Shown here: positions 36,154 through 46,232 of the stretch, piece by piece
Position numbering within the stretch: position 1 is the first letter of the stretch
Layout of the letters: each line of letters starts with the position of its first letter
Assembly (NCBI RefSeq): GCF_011046895.1
Contig: NZ_CP049250.1
Coordinates: 434,001 to 498,000, forward strand
Direction: 5' to 3'
Length of the DNA stretch: 64,000 nt
Origin: Rhizobium rhizoryzae
GTDB taxonomy: Bacteria; Pseudomonadota; Alphaproteobacteria; Rhizobiales; Rhizobiaceae
The notes under the pieces: model-generated
Database searches by the model: none
What the model was told of the DNA's origin: nothing
What the model saw: only the letters and a program-made list of their open reading frames with translations
Made by a program: the position numbers and the translations under genes

Positions 36154-36617
36154 GCAGCTTCGCTTTCAGTATCGGGGAAAAGGGCATCGAGTTCGATGAG
36201 ACAGATCATGCGTTTGTCGATCGCCAGGATGCCTCTGGCATACTGTTTTTCGAGATCGGACGAGACTTCAGGCACGGGTTGGATGTTTTCATCCGTTACC
36301 GTCAGGATGTCCGACACCGCCTCGACAAGCATGCCCACCACGCGGCTTTTCACCTGGGCGACAATGATGACATGGCGGGGGGTCGGCTCTGCCCTGCGCA
36401 TGCCCAGCCGCGCCGAGAGATCGACGATCGGCAGGACAGCGCCACGCAGGTTGATGACACCCATGACGTAGGACGGGGAATGAGGAAGGGACGTTGCTTT
36501 CGTCCATCCGCGGATTTCCCGTACAGACATGATATTGACGCAAAATTCCTGATCGCCGATACGGAAAGCGATCAGCTCCCGGCTACCTTGAGCAAGATTT
36601 TTCACGGCGTACGACAT
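36150..36617 (-). CDS. cheW: Chemotaxis coupling protein CheW
   Basis: The 155-residue coupling protein bridges CheA and receptors. It shows the usual beta-barrel blocks ELIAFRIGDQEFCVNIMSVREIRGWTKATSLPHSPSYVMGVINLRGAVLPIVDLSARLGM and VRILAIDKRMICLIEL-like C-terminal features (GILAIDKRMICLIELDALF). It lies between cheA and cheR with a four-base gap to cheA. A second CheW is encoded about 20 kb to the right. Confidence 0.96.
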   Translation of the reverse strand: MSYAVKNLAQGSRELIAFRIGDQEFCVNIMSVREIRGWTKATSLPHSPSYVMGVINLRGAVLPIVDLSARLGMRRAEPTPRHVIIVAQVKSRVVGMLVEAVSDILTVTDENIQPVPEVSSDLEKQYARGILAIDKRMICLIELDALFPDTESEAA

Positions 36618-36621
36618 ATAC

Positions 36622-38925
36622 TTAACCCGTTGCTGCCAAAGACATATCCGACTTCAGGGCACCATCGCCGCGCAGCGACTGGCCGCGGGAAGCCGCCACC
36701 ACTGCATCGACATCGAGAATGAGCGCCACGCGACCGTCACCCAGAATGGTGGCAGCGGCGATGCCCGGAACATGCGTGTAGTTTGCTTCGAGCGACTTGA
36801 TGACGACCTGGCGCTGACCCTGGATTGCATCCACCATCAGTGCGCGCTGGCCGCCGCCTTCGGATTCGACCAGCAGAGCCACACCCTCGACAGGATTTGC
36901 CTGCATCGAGCGGAAATTCAGGATCCGGCCCACATCCACCAGCGGGCAGAAGGAGTTGCGGATCGAGATCAATCGCTGGTTCGCGCCGAAGGAATGGATC
37001 GCTGCGGCTTCCGGCTGAAGGGTTTCGACAATCGCCGTCAACGGAACGACGAGCGTCTGTCCGGCCACCGTGACGACCATGCCGTCGAGAACGGCGAGCG
37101 TCAGCGGCAAGCTCATGGTAAAGGTGGAGCCCTGACCTGGCCGTGAGCTGATGGAAATGCGCCCACCGAGAGCCTGAATGGACCGCTTGACGACGTCCAT
37201 ACCAACGCCTCGGCCGGAAATGTCCGAGATCTTGTCGGCGGTCGAGAAGCCGGGCATGAAGATCAGGTTGTCGATTTCCTCGTCGGTCAGATTGGCATCT
37301 GCCGGAATGAGATCGTTGTCGATCGCCTTCTGGCGAACACGTTCACGGTTGATGCCTGCGCCATCGTCCTGGAGTTCGATCAGGATTCGGCCAGAGCGGT
37401 GCTTTGCAGTCAGCTTGACCGTGCCTTCCGGATTCTTGCCAGCAGCCTCACGCTTTTCGGGCGTCTCGATACCATGGTCGACCGCGTTACGGATCATGTG
37501 CGTCAGCGGCTCGGCCAGCTTGTCGATAACGGTCTTGTCGACTTCGGTGTTTTCACCTTCAGTAACGAGGCGGATCGACTTTCCGACCATGTCGGCAACT
37601 TCGCGGACGATACGGGACATGCGCTGGAAGACCGGCTTCACAGGCTGTGCGCGGATCGCCATCACCGAGTCCTGGATCTCGCGGGTGAGCTGCTGAAGCT
37701 CTTCCAGTCCCATATTGATGGACGATGTTCCGGTCGTATCGTTTTCGATGACGCTCTGGGAAAGCATGGCCTGATTGATGACAAGCTCGCCCACAAGGTT
37801 GATGAGGCGATCGACGCGATCAAGATCAACGCGGATCGTCTGACCGGCACCGGCCGCAGCGTTCGCCGCATTGGCACTTGCTGCGGCTGCAGCAGCAGCT
37901 GCAGCGGACGACTGGCTCTCTTTCTTCTCTACGCGGGCCGCAGCGGCAGCCATCTTGCTGACATTGCTTGCCGTTTCGGCGGCCGCAACAGCAGCGGCCT
38001 GCTCGGAAGAATGATGCTCGACAGCCGGCTCGTCATCGGCACCGTGATCGCTGAGAAAATCGAGATCGAACGGTACCGGGATCATCGGCAACTCTTCGTC
38101 CGTGCTTTCGGCAAGCTTGACGTCGAGATCGCAATCCCATTCCGCGAATTCGAAGACGGAGCGGATATCCTGCTCGGATTTCGTCGTCTTTACGTTGATA
38201 GTCCAGCTGAAGTAGGCCGCTTCCGGATCCATCTTCTCGAAGGCGGGAAGACTGTCGATATCGCAATTGATGCTCATCTCGCCAACGCGGGAGAGATCAC
38301 GCAGGAGCAGAGCTGCTTCGTTGCCCTTGCTGTACAACTCGCGCCGCGGCTTGAAGACCACTTCGAAGGAGGACGGCTCGATTGTCGCTTCTTCATCGCC
38401 GAATTCATCGAACGTGAAGGGGATCGGCTGGAAGCCGCTGTCATCTGTCGGCGCAGGGGCCGGGGCCACTGCTACTGCAGCCGGGGCCGGGGCCGGTTTC
38501 GCCTGTGGCTTGGGTGCTTCCGAAGCGCCGCCGCTTGGCAGTTCGCCGCGGGCCAGGGCTTCGAGTTCCTTGACAAGACCCCTGCTTCGTCCCTCGTCCA
38601 CGCCGCCGCCATCGCGGGCGGCGGTCACAAGGTCTGCCAGCACGTCAGCTGACTTCAGCATGACTTTCAGGACATCCTGCGAAGGTTCGAGCTTGTTCGA
38701 GCGAACGCAATCGAGCGTCGTTTCAAACACGTGTGCGAACGAAACCAGGTCATCAAGGCCAAACGCGCCTGCACCACCCTTGATCGAGTGAACCGCGCGG
38801 AAGACGGCATTTACCGTTTCCGGGTCTCGGTCGCCATCATTCAGCTTGAGAAGACCAGATTCCAGTTCGGCGAGCTGCTCCTCGCACTCCTGGAAGAAGA
38901 TCTCTTTGATTTCGTTCATATCCAT
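36622..38925 (-). CDS. cheA: Chemotaxis histidine kinase CheA
   Basis: The 767-residue kinase has P1 with phosphorylated His46 in AVFRAVHSIKGGAGAFG, a low-complexity Ala/Pro linker, a P2-like region (about 200-290), a second Ala-rich linker (about 330-365), dimerisation P3 (about 372-430), the ATPase P4 with MIRNAVDHGIETPEKR and SGRGVGMDVVKRSIQALGG, and a CheW-like P5 (about 630-760). It phosphorylates the CheY and CheB proteins. It has an alanine run in the linker, a common feature of this gene in rhizobia. It lies 16 bases after cheY1. Confidence 0.97.
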   Translation of the reverse strand: MDMNEIKEIFFQECEEQLAELESGLLKLNDGDRDPETVNAVFRAVHSIKGGAGAFGLDDLVSFAHVFETTLDCVRSNKLEPSQDVLKVMLKSADVLADLVTAARDGGGVDEGRSRGLVKELEALARGELPSGGASEAPKPQAKPAPAPAAVAVAPAPAPTDDSGFQPIPFTFDEFGDEEATIEPSSFEVVFKPRRELYSKGNEAALLLRDLSRVGEMSINCDIDSLPAFEKMDPEAAYFSWTINVKTTKSEQDIRSVFEFAEWDCDLDVKLAESTDEELPMIPVPFDLDFLSDHGADDEPAVEHHSSEQAAAVAAAETASNVSKMAAAAARVEKKESQSSAAAAAAAAASANAANAAAGAGQTIRVDLDRVDRLINLVGELVINQAMLSQSVIENDTTGTSSINMGLEELQQLTREIQDSVMAIRAQPVKPVFQRMSRIVREVADMVGKSIRLVTEGENTEVDKTVIDKLAEPLTHMIRNAVDHGIETPEKREAAGKNPEGTVKLTAKHRSGRILIELQDDGAGINRERVRQKAIDNDLIPADANLTDEEIDNLIFMPGFSTADKISDISGRGVGMDVVKRSIQALGGRISISSRPGQGSTFTMSLPLTLAVLDGMVVTVAGQTLVVPLTAIVETLQPEAAAIHSFGANQRLISIRNSFCPLVDVGRILNFRSMQANPVEGVALLVESEGGGQRALMVDAIQGQRQVVIKSLEANYTHVPGIAAATILGDGRVALILDVDAVVAASRGQSLRGDGALKSDMSLAATG

Positions 38926-38941
38926 CGCAGGAATTCCCGGT

Positions 38942-39307
38942 TCAGGCGGTTACACGCTCGATCGCATCAATCAATTTCGCGGGATCAAAAGGCTTGACGA
39001 TCCAGCCGGTCGCTCCGGCCTGTCGTGCACGATTCTTCTTTTCCGCGTCACTTTCCGTGGTCAGCACCAGGATCGGCACCGCACGATAACGCTCGTTCCG
39101 ACGCACACCCTCGATGAAGCCAAAGCCATCCAGGCGGGGCATGTTGATATCGGTGACGATGACATCCGGATTGCATTCTTCGAGAACTTCCAGACCTTCC
39201 ACACCGTCTTCAGCCTGAATGGTTTCGAAGCCCGCATTGTTAAGAGTCACCAGAAGCATGTTCCGGATCGTCCGCGAGTCATCCACGGTAAGTACTTTCT
39301 TTTTCAC
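38942..39307 (-). CDS. cheY1: Chemotaxis response regulator CheY1
   Basis: The 121-residue receiver has the acidic DD pair at 9-10, the phosphorylated Asp53 in VIVTDINMPRLDG, and Lys in IVKPFDP. In Sinorhizobium CheY1 drains phosphate from CheA and needs CheS to do so well. It overlaps cheS by four bases and precedes cheA. Confidence 0.94.
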   Translation of the reverse strand: MKKKVLTVDDSRTIRNMLLVTLNNAGFETIQAEDGVEGLEVLEECNPDVIVTDINMPRLDGFGFIEGVRRNERYRAVPILVLTTESDAEKKNRARQAGATGWIVKPFDPAKLIDAIERVTA

Positions 39308-39603
39308 TGCCGAATCTCCTTCGCGAGCAGGTGATCTATGTTGATGCCGATGAGCTGCATGGTCTTGCGAAAAGCATCGGAAACCTTGTCGATGACGAGG
39401 CTCTTGCTATCTTTCTCCCAGGCATTGGCCGCAGCCAGCAGGACCTGAACACATTGAACGCCCACCCGTTCGACGCCGGATGCATCGATCGCGACATCCT
39501 TGCCTCGCAGGGAGGTCAATGTGCCGTGCAGATTGGACGCCTCGTTGAGGTCCAGAATCTTTGCCAGCTTGAGCGTCTCGGCCGATTTATTGTTGACTGC
39601 CAT
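39304..39603 (-). CDS. cheS: STAS-domain chemotaxis protein CheS
   Basis: The 99-residue protein starts at the ATG at 39603 with GAGGG before it; a longer in-frame start adds 28 unrelated residues. It is a single STAS domain, with LRGKDVAIDASGVERVGVQCVQVLLAAANAW holding the usual strand-turn region. CheS of Sinorhizobium binds CheA and speeds phosphate loss through CheY1. It lies second in the operon and overlaps cheY1. Confidence 0.88.
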   Translation of the reverse strand: MAVNNKSAETLKLAKILDLNEASNLHGTLTSLRGKDVAIDASGVERVGVQCVQVLLAAANAWEKDSKSLVIDKVSDAFRKTMQLIGINIDHLLAKEIRQ

Positions 39604-39687
39604 TCCAGGACCCTCGTCTCTCGAAACTTCTTGCAAAGCGCGACATCGCGCTGAAATCCAATTGTCCGGCCTGCGCCGGTCCCCCAC

Positions 39688-41307
39688 TCAACCCGTCAAC
39701 GCAACTGCCTGAGACGACAGGAACGCCATCATTCCACCGGACGAAATCTCGGTGTCTTCGATCGTTGCGTCCTTCGTCGGCATAGTTTTTCTGGCTTCCC
39801 AGATGCGGCTCTTGTCGGAACTGCGTTCAATCCGGAACTCCCGCACTGTCCGTCCCAGTTCCACGATAACCGTCTTGAGTTCATCGCCTTCCTGGCCCAA
39901 AGCGCGCGCACGCTCGGCACTGCGGGCCAGACGCTGATCCAGCACCTCGACATCGAGGCTCATCTTCTCAAGCGAGCGGACCTGTTCGTCTGTCGCACGC
40001 GCAAGGCCGGACACCGTTTCGTTGATGCTGGAAACCTGTTGCACGAGACCACCAATCGCATTCTGCGTCTGGTGGACCATCTTCACACCTGCCTCGACCT
40101 GCGACTTGGTACCGCTGACGAGTTGCTTGATTTCCCGGGCCGCATCAGCGGAACGCTGTGCGAGAGCCCGAACTTCCTGAGCAACGACGGCGAAACCCCG
40201 GCCCGAATCCCCGGCGCGTGCCGCTTCTATGCCGGCATTCAGGGCAAGAAGGTTCGTCTGGAACGCAATCTCATCGATCACGCCAATGATTTGCCCGATC
40301 TTTTCTGCCGACTGCTCGATATCGGACATGGCATTGATCGCACGTCCGACAACCTCACCACTTTCTTCGGCCGCGCGGCGAGCGTCGGACGTCGCCTTTT
40401 CCGCTACTGCCGACTCAGCGGCGCTGTCACGCACCTTCTGTGTCAGATGCGAGATTTCCTGGAAGGCAGCAGAAAGCGCCTCAGCCTGCGCGTCAACCTC
40501 CGTCGCGATCTCAAGCGTCTGGCCAGCAATTGATCCGGCAAGCGTTTCGGCTCGCAGCAGCTTGTCGGAGGCCGATTTGAGTGAGGCGCACATGGCGTCC
40601 TGCGCCTGATCGAGCAACGAGGAAAGCTCGGCATAGACTTCCGGACGTTCGTCGCTGACCGCAACGGTCAGATCTTTATTCGCAAGCGCTGCTGCCACGG
40701 GGCCGAACAGGTCGTTTGCCTGTGCCTGGTCACGTTCTCTCTGGGTTGCCAGAGAACGCTGGTGCTTCTGCCGGATTTCGTTGATCCGAAGCGACACCGC
40801 AATCTCGACATCGACCAGCACAAGGCGGATGACCGCCTGGATGGCGTCGGTCACTTCCTTCTCGCGCTTGCGAGCGGCAGGAAGCAGAGATCTGCCGCCG
40901 ATCTGTTCGAGGAGACCGCCAATCAGGGCCTCGAGCATGACTGCATGGCCAGCGATATGCCAGCGCGGATCAAGCCCCATCCGTCCTTCGGCGTCGGAGA
41001 GCACCTTCACGCGCTCCGCATACAGCGCGTCGAAGCGTGCATCCGTCAGAACGCTCCAGTGGGAAGCCTGCAGGTCATGCAATCTTTCCAGCTGCAGATC
41101 GCTCTCGAAATGACGCATCGCATCCGGTGATGATTGCAGTCTGTGCAGGAAATCGCGAAGGCCTTCCTTCAGACATCCTTCCAGTGTGGGGCGGAACCGG
41201 CGCAAAAGCTCGCAGCTTTCTGCATCCAGGCCGGCAAAGGCAAGCCGTTCGCGCAGGCTGCCCGCCTGTGCCTTTCTTGCCTGATCCGTTGCCGTTTCGT
41301 GAGCCAA
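39688..41307 (-). CDS. Soluble globin-coupled chemoreceptor (IcpA-like)
   Basis: The 539-residue protein has no membrane segment. Residues 15-185 form a protoglobin-like sensor ([18 protein letters not shown] is the family's E/F-helix signature), followed by a HAMP-like linker and a methyl-accepting signalling domain with the hairpin tip [41 protein letters not shown] (about 346-390). The position of the heme-binding proximal His (H-x3-GL) is Glu107 here, so heme binding is doubtful. There is no C-terminal NWETF-like tether. It is the first gene of the che operon, as icpA is in Sinorhizobium. Confidence 0.9.
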   Translation of the reverse strand: MAHETATDQARKAQAGSLRERLAFAGLDAESCELLRRFRPTLEGCLKEGLRDFLHRLQSSPDAMRHFESDLQLERLHDLQASHWSVLTDARFDALYAERVKVLSDAEGRMGLDPRWHIAGHAVMLEALIGGLLEQIGGRSLLPAARKREKEVTDAIQAVIRLVLVDVEIAVSLRINEIRQKHQRSLATQRERDQAQANDLFGPVAAALANKDLTVAVSDERPEVYAELSSLLDQAQDAMCASLKSASDKLLRAETLAGSIAGQTLEIATEVDAQAEALSAAFQEISHLTQKVRDSAAESAVAEKATSDARRAAEESGEVVGRAINAMSDIEQSAEKIGQIIGVIDEIAFQTNLLALNAGIEAARAGDSGRGFAVVAQEVRALAQRSADAAREIKQLVSGTKSQVEAGVKMVHQTQNAIGGLVQQVSSINETVSGLARATDEQVRSLEKMSLDVEVLDQRLARSAERARALGQEGDELKTVIVELGRTVREFRIERSSDKSRIWEARKTMPTKDATIEDTEISSGGMMAFLSSQAVALTG

Positions 41308-42162
41308 AGCCCGTCCCCAACACTGCTGTCCCTCAAGGATCAGCGAAAATCGTTACCGAACCCTCTGCATCCAGAGGTTAAAAACATTATCTGCCCCTCT
41401 TGAGGGAGGAATGCAGGCTTGCGCGTTCCATCCGATCACTGATTTTCACGGGCGGCGAACCGGTAAGGCTCGCGGCTGTTGCCAGACGATCCTGATGAAA
41501 ATCACTGCTTGATGAAAAGCATACCGGACCAAAACCGGTACGTCGGCGCGGCATCATGCCAGGAAGGAGCGGGCATAGGCCCATCACACTTCGCCTTGTA
41601 GAACTAGTTGTATGGTTAATTCCTTGCCTGAAGGTTAATAGCTTCGAGCCTTCAAAGCTTTTCCAAAGTGCTGAAATAGCCCACGCCACGAGGCTTTAGC
41701 GCCAAGTCAATGAAGAGGCGAAATAAAAACCGTTACGCCTTACCGAATATGATACTTTTCCGAGGTTCCTCGCGAGTACCGTGCAATGGGCTTTGACGAC
41801 AATCACTGATCATCCCTCGGATTCGGGCGGCGTTGATTTACATATATTGGAACAGTTTACTCGTATTTTAACTGATTAATTCATACAAATGCGTAGCCGG
41901 GGCGGATGGGGGCTACGGGATGGGGGCATGTCTTCGTACAATCTCAATCTAGGCCTGATAGATCGGTCCTGGCACAAAGGCTGCGCGCGCTGTCCAGCGC
42001 CGCACTTTTGACCAAGTTGGCGCGAGAGGGATACCGTTAACAAACTCTTATTTGCACATTGTTGAGGTTTCGGTCGGGAAGCCTAGGTTTCCTTGTCTGG
42101 ACCGCCATCCGTGTGTGACGCGCGCGACCCTTGACCAAGATAACGCATTGCCAGGTACATTG
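41308..42162. other. Long gap between the che operon and lpiA
   Basis: These 855 bases carry the divergent control regions of the che operon (left) and the lpiA-acvB operon (right). I see no gene. Signals noticed: a partial flagellar-motif copy on the minus strand (41418-41429), a 9-base inverted repeat TGATTTTCA/TGAAAATCA (41440-41448 and 41496-41504), a short inverted repeat TACCGG/CCGGTA (41522-41540), and an AT-rich stretch at 41830-41890. Confidence 0.55.
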
Positions 42163-44763
42163 ATGGATAGTCAGGACATACACGATCCCACCACTCCGCA
42201 AGGCAGCCGAGTAGCAGCCTTCTTTGCGCGTTTCCGGTTCTACCTGACCTGGCTGGCCATGCTCATCGTTTTCGCGATGATGGCTGTTGCTGTCTATAAA
42301 CTGACGAACGAAGTTCGCTATGATGAAGTCGTCGATGCGCTAACCGATACGACATGGACAGACATCGTGCTCGCGGTGATCTTCACGGCGCTCAGCTTCG
42401 TCTCTCTGATCTACTATGACCTCAATGCACTGGAGTATATCGGCAGGAAGCTGCGCATAGCGCCCGTGGCCGCAACGGCATTCACCGCCTATGCAATCGG
42501 CAACACAGCTGGCTTCGGCGCGTTGAGCGGCGGCGCAATTCGCTTCAGATCCTACAGCAGGCTTGGACTGACGCCAGAGGATGTGGCGCGGGTCATCGCC
42601 TTTGTGACCTTTGCATTCGGCCTTGGATTGCTGGCGGTCAGTTCGTTGACTGCATTGGTCACCGCACCTCGCCTGTCGGCGATCCTCGGCTTCGACCCCG
42701 TCTATGTCCGCGTGGGCGCCGTCGTTATTCTGCTGATGCTGGCATCACTCCTGTTTGTCGGGCGAAATGGCCGTCGCGTCCAAATCGCCGGCATCAGGCT
42801 TCGTCTGCCCGATACCCTGACCTCTTCGCGACAATTCCTGATTACGGCTTTCGATCTCGCAGTGTCCGCCTCTGCGCTCTATGTGCTGCTCCCCCCGACC
42901 ACGATCGGCTGGCCATCTTTCTTCGCGATCTATTCGACGGCGGTTGGTCTCGGCGTCCTCAGCCACGTGCCGGCAGGCCTCGGCGTGTTCGAGGCGGTCA
43001 TCATCGGCGCTCTGGGAAGCTCCATCAGCTTGGATCAATTGCTGGGTAGCCTGGTGCTCTACCGCATGGTCTATCACGTCCTGCCTTTGACGATCGCCAT
43101 CGTCATGGTGGTCTTCTCGGAGGCGCGCGCGCTTGCCAAGCACCCGGTTGCGGGAGAAATTGGCAATGTTGCCGCACGCCTGTCCCCGCCTCTCCTGTCT
43201 GCATTCGCATTGCTGCTGGGTACAATGCTGATCTTCTCCAGCGTCACCCCTACCCCCGATTCGGACCTGGAATTCCTGAAGAGACTGGTTCCTCTGCCGG
43301 TGGTCGAGGCTGCGCACTTCATCTCGAGCCTGCTGGGCCTTGCCCTCGTCATCACGTCGCGCGGACTGGCGCAACGTCTGGATGGCGCCTGGTGGGTCGC
43401 GCTGGTCGCGGGAACAATCGCTTTCCTGTTCTCCTTCATCCGGGCGCTGGCACTGGGAGAGGCAACGTTCCTCGCGATCTTCATCATCGCGATGCTGCTG
43501 AACGGAAAGCGCTTTACCCGGCCCGCGTCGCTGTTCAATCAGGTTCTGAGTACGCCCTGGATCGTGACGCTCGGCATCATTCTGGCCGGTGCGACAACAA
43601 TCCTGTTCTTCGTGTATCGAGACGTGGATTACAGCAATCAGCTATGGTGGCAGTTCGAATTCTTCAGCGAGGCGCCGCGTGGTCTGCGCGCGCTTCTCGG
43701 CGTCAGCATCCTGTCCGGTGCAATTGCAATCTTCAGCCTCCTGCGACCGGCATTCGACCGGCCGGACGAAGTCACCGCAGACGAAATCAGCAAGGCGGTC
43801 AGCATTGTTCAGGCACAGGACAGTGCCGATGCGAACCTCGTGCGCATGGGCGACAAGCACGTGATGTTCTCGGAGAGCGGGCGCAGTTTCATCATGTACG
43901 GAATCCAGGGTCGATCCTGGATTGCGCTCGGTGATCCCGTGGGGGACAAGGAAGAGACCGCCGAGATGATCTGGCGCTTTGTCGAACGCGCACGCGATGC
44001 GGGCGGTCGGGCTGTGCTGTACCAGGTCTCTCCTACGCTGCTTTCCTTTTGCGCCGATGCGGGTCTTCGCGCTTTCAAGCTTGGAGAGATGGCGCTCGTG
44101 AACATGTCGGGCTTTGACCTCAAGGGGGGGCGACTTGCGGGCCTTCGGCAGGCTCTAAACAAGGGCAAGCGTGATGGCATGGAATTTTCGATTGTCGAGG
44201 TCGAGGACGTGGCCGCGCTGATGCCCGAACTCAAAGCCGTCTCGGATTCCTGGCTGTCACATCACCAGACGCGCGAGAAGGGCTTCTCTCTCGGCGCGTT
44301 CGACGAGGACTATGTCTCCTCCATGCCGGTCGCGACCATCCGCATGAACGAGAAGATCATAGCCTTTGCTACTGTCTTCCTGACACAAACAAAATCGGAA
44401 GCGAGCGTCGATCTCATGCGGTTCGCCCCCGAGGCGCCGCGGGGTGCCATGGACTTTTTGTTCGTGAGTTTGATCGAGCATCTGAAAAATGCCGAATATC
44501 AATGGTTCAACCTCGGCATGGCACCGCTCTCGGGCATGTCGCGACGGGAGGTCGCTCCGGTCTGGGACCGGATCGGCAGCACGCTATTTGAACACGGCGA
44601 ACGCTTTTACAACTTCAAGGGATTGAGAGCGTTCAAATCGAAATTTCATCCCCGTTGGGAGCCGCGCTATTTTGCCGTGGCCGGGGGAACTGGAGCCGTG
44701 CTGGCTCTGATGGACGTGACGCTGCTGATCAGCGGAGGAGTGCGAGGCGTGGTCGGAAAATGA
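42163..44763 (+). CDS. mprF: Phosphatidylglycerol lysyltransferase (LpiA/MprF)
   Basis: The 866-residue protein starts at 42163 (MDSQDIHDPTTPQGS); an upstream in-frame start adds 37 residues of no family character. The N-terminal 540 residues carry many membrane segments (flippase-type domain, with GNTAGFGALSGGAIRFRSYSRLGLTPEDVARVIAF). The C-terminal DUF2156 domain (about 565-855) contains QGRSWIALGDPVGDKEE and WFNLGMAPLSGMSRRE, and transfers lysine from Lys-tRNA to phosphatidylglycerol. In rhizobia the gene is called lpiA and is acid-induced. Its stop overlaps the acvB start (ATGA). Confidence 0.93.
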   Translation: MDSQDIHDPTTPQGSRVAAFFARFRFYLTWLAMLIVFAMMAVAVYKLTNEVRYDEVVDALTDTTWTDIVLAVIFTALSFVSLIYYDLNALEYIGRKLRIAPVAATAFTAYAIGNTAGFGALSGGAIRFRSYSRLGLTPEDVARVIAFVTFAFGLGLLAVSSLTALVTAPRLSAILGFDPVYVRVGAVVILLMLASLLFVGRNGRRVQIAGIRLRLPDTLTSSRQFLITAFDLAVSASALYVLLPPTTIGWPSFFAIYSTAVGLGVLSHVPAGLGVFEAVIIGALGSSISLDQLLGSLVLYRMVYHVLPLTIAIVMVVFSEARALAKHPVAGEIGNVAARLSPPLLSAFALLLGTMLIFSSVTPTPDSDLEFLKRLVPLPVVEAAHFISSLLGLALVITSRGLAQRLDGAWWVALVAGTIAFLFSFIRALALGEATFLAIFIIAMLLNGKRFTRPASLFNQVLSTPWIVTLGIILAGATTILFFVYRDVDYSNQLWWQFEFFSEAPRGLRALLGVSILSGAIAIFSLLRPAFDRPDEVTADEISKAVSIVQAQDSADANLVRMGDKHVMFSESGRSFIMYGIQGRSWIALGDPVGDKEETAEMIWRFVERARDAGGRAVLYQVSPTLLSFCADAGLRAFKLGEMALVNMSGFDLKGGRLAGLRQALNKGKRDGMEFSIVEVEDVAALMPELKAVSDSWLSHHQTREKGFSLGAFDEDYVSSMPVATIRMNEKIIAFATVFLTQTKSEASVDLMRFAPEAPRGAMDFLFVSLIEHLKNAEYQWFNLGMAPLSGMSRREVAPVWDRIGSTLFEHGERFYNFKGLRAFKSKFHPRWEPRYFAVAGGTGAVLALMDVTLLISGGVRGVVGK

Positions 44764-46133
44764 GATCTATCTTCAAGACGGTCGCCATCAGCACTTTGCT
44801 TCTGGCGCAAGGCATTACGGTTCCTGCACTGGCACAACGGGTCGAGGCCAAGTTCGATACCGGCATGATTCCCTCCCCTCACATCCTGATGCCCCAGGGA
44901 GAGGTCAAGGCGAGCATCTTTCTCCTGTCGGATGAGAATGGCTGGAACGCTGACGAAGACAAGCAGGCAGAGGCGCTGACCGAAAAGGGCGCCGTTGTCA
45001 TCGGAATCGATCTGCCGACGTACATCACATCGCTGGGCAAGGATCCGGATGACTGCATTTACACGATTTCCGACATCGAGTCGCTTGCCCAGCAGGTACA
45101 GCGCTCGCTCGGCAACGGCAGTTACCGGACACCCATCATTGCCGGGATCGGCGCCGGCGCGACTTACGTGCTGGGCATGATGTCACAAAGCCCTCCGGCC
45201 ACGATCGGTGAAGCCGTTGCCGTCGATCCGGGTGCTGCGATTGCGCTTCCGAAGGTTCTCTGCACTCCGGCAGAAAAGAAGACCGTTGCAGGCGGCATTC
45301 AATATGGGCTGTCGGACGGATCACTGCCGGCGCCGACCAGCATATTCCTGACCAAATCGGCGACCGCAGATGGGACGGCGCATGCTGAGGCCCTGAAGAA
45401 GGAACAGCCTGATATCGACCTCGAACAATCTGACCGATCTGCACAGGAGACGCTGATCCAGGCGCTTTCCGACCGAATCGATGCAGCGAGCCAGGATAAT
45501 TCTCCGCTCGGATTGCCACTCACGATCCTCGATACCAGGCCGACACTCAACACGATGGCAATCATCATTTCCGGCGACGGTGGCTGGCGCGATATCGATG
45601 CGGACCTTGGCGACGCTCTGCAGGAAGACGGGATCCCGGTCGTAGGGTTGGACGCTCTACGCTACTTCTGGAGCAAGAAGGACGCGGTCTCGACAGCGGC
45701 GGACCTGAGCCGCGTCATCCGCGCCTACCGCAAGCAGTGGGGCGTTCAGAACGTTCTCCTGATCGGATATTCCTTCGGGGCAGACCTTCTGCCTGCGACC
45801 TATAACCAGCTTCCGGAAGCTGACCGCAGCCGGGTTGCAATGCTGAGCCTGCTTGCTCTCTCGAATTCCGCAGAATTCGAAATCTCCGTTTCCGGCTGGC
45901 TTGGTGGATCCGGCAGCGGCGAAGGTGGAGATCCGACTGTGGACCTGCAAAAGATCGATCCCAAGAAGGTTCAATGCGTCTATGGCACGGAAGATGATGA
46001 AGATGCCTGCAAGGCGCTTGCGCCGCGTGGCATCGAAACCATTGGCATTGCAGGCGGTCATCACTTCGACGAGGATTATGAAGCGCTCGCCAAGAAGATT
46101 GTGGCATCCCTCAAGAAGCGCATCAATTCATGA
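44760..46133 (+). CDS. acvB: AcvB/VirJ-family lysyl-phosphatidylglycerol hydrolase
   Basis: The 457-residue secreted protein starts at 44760 (MRSIFKTVAISTLLLAQGITVPALAQ, signal peptide about 1-25). It has two related alpha/beta-hydrolase-like halves. The C-terminal half is VirJ-like, with IIISGDGGWRDIDADLGDAL and the nucleophile Ser338 in IGYSFGADLLP. The N-terminal half has a matching GIGAGAT without the Ser. AcvB of Agrobacterium removes lysine from lysyl-phosphatidylglycerol and is needed for virulence; the rhizobial atvA is the same gene. It is coupled to lpiA, giving a make-and-remove pair. Confidence 0.92.
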   Translation: MRSIFKTVAISTLLLAQGITVPALAQRVEAKFDTGMIPSPHILMPQGEVKASIFLLSDENGWNADEDKQAEALTEKGAVVIGIDLPTYITSLGKDPDDCIYTISDIESLAQQVQRSLGNGSYRTPIIAGIGAGATYVLGMMSQSPPATIGEAVAVDPGAAIALPKVLCTPAEKKTVAGGIQYGLSDGSLPAPTSIFLTKSATADGTAHAEALKKEQPDIDLEQSDRSAQETLIQALSDRIDAASQDNSPLGLPLTILDTRPTLNTMAIIISGDGGWRDIDADLGDALQEDGIPVVGLDALRYFWSKKDAVSTAADLSRVIRAYRKQWGVQNVLLIGYSFGADLLPATYNQLPEADRSRVAMLSLLALSNSAEFEISVSGWLGGSGSGEGGDPTVDLQKIDPKKVQCVYGTEDDEDACKALAPRGIETIGIAGGHHFDEDYEALAKKIVASLKKRINS

Positions 46134-46232
46134 TGAGAACGCATCTTCCCCGCTGATTTTCATGCCGCACGGCACTTAACACTTGCCTTGCGGCGGAAAA
46201 TCTTATGTAGCCAATCATCAAGAGTGATTAGG

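Noticed and set aside
37399-38652. 417-codon open frame on the plus strand
   Set aside because: It is the antisense of cheA and shows no domain or start signal.
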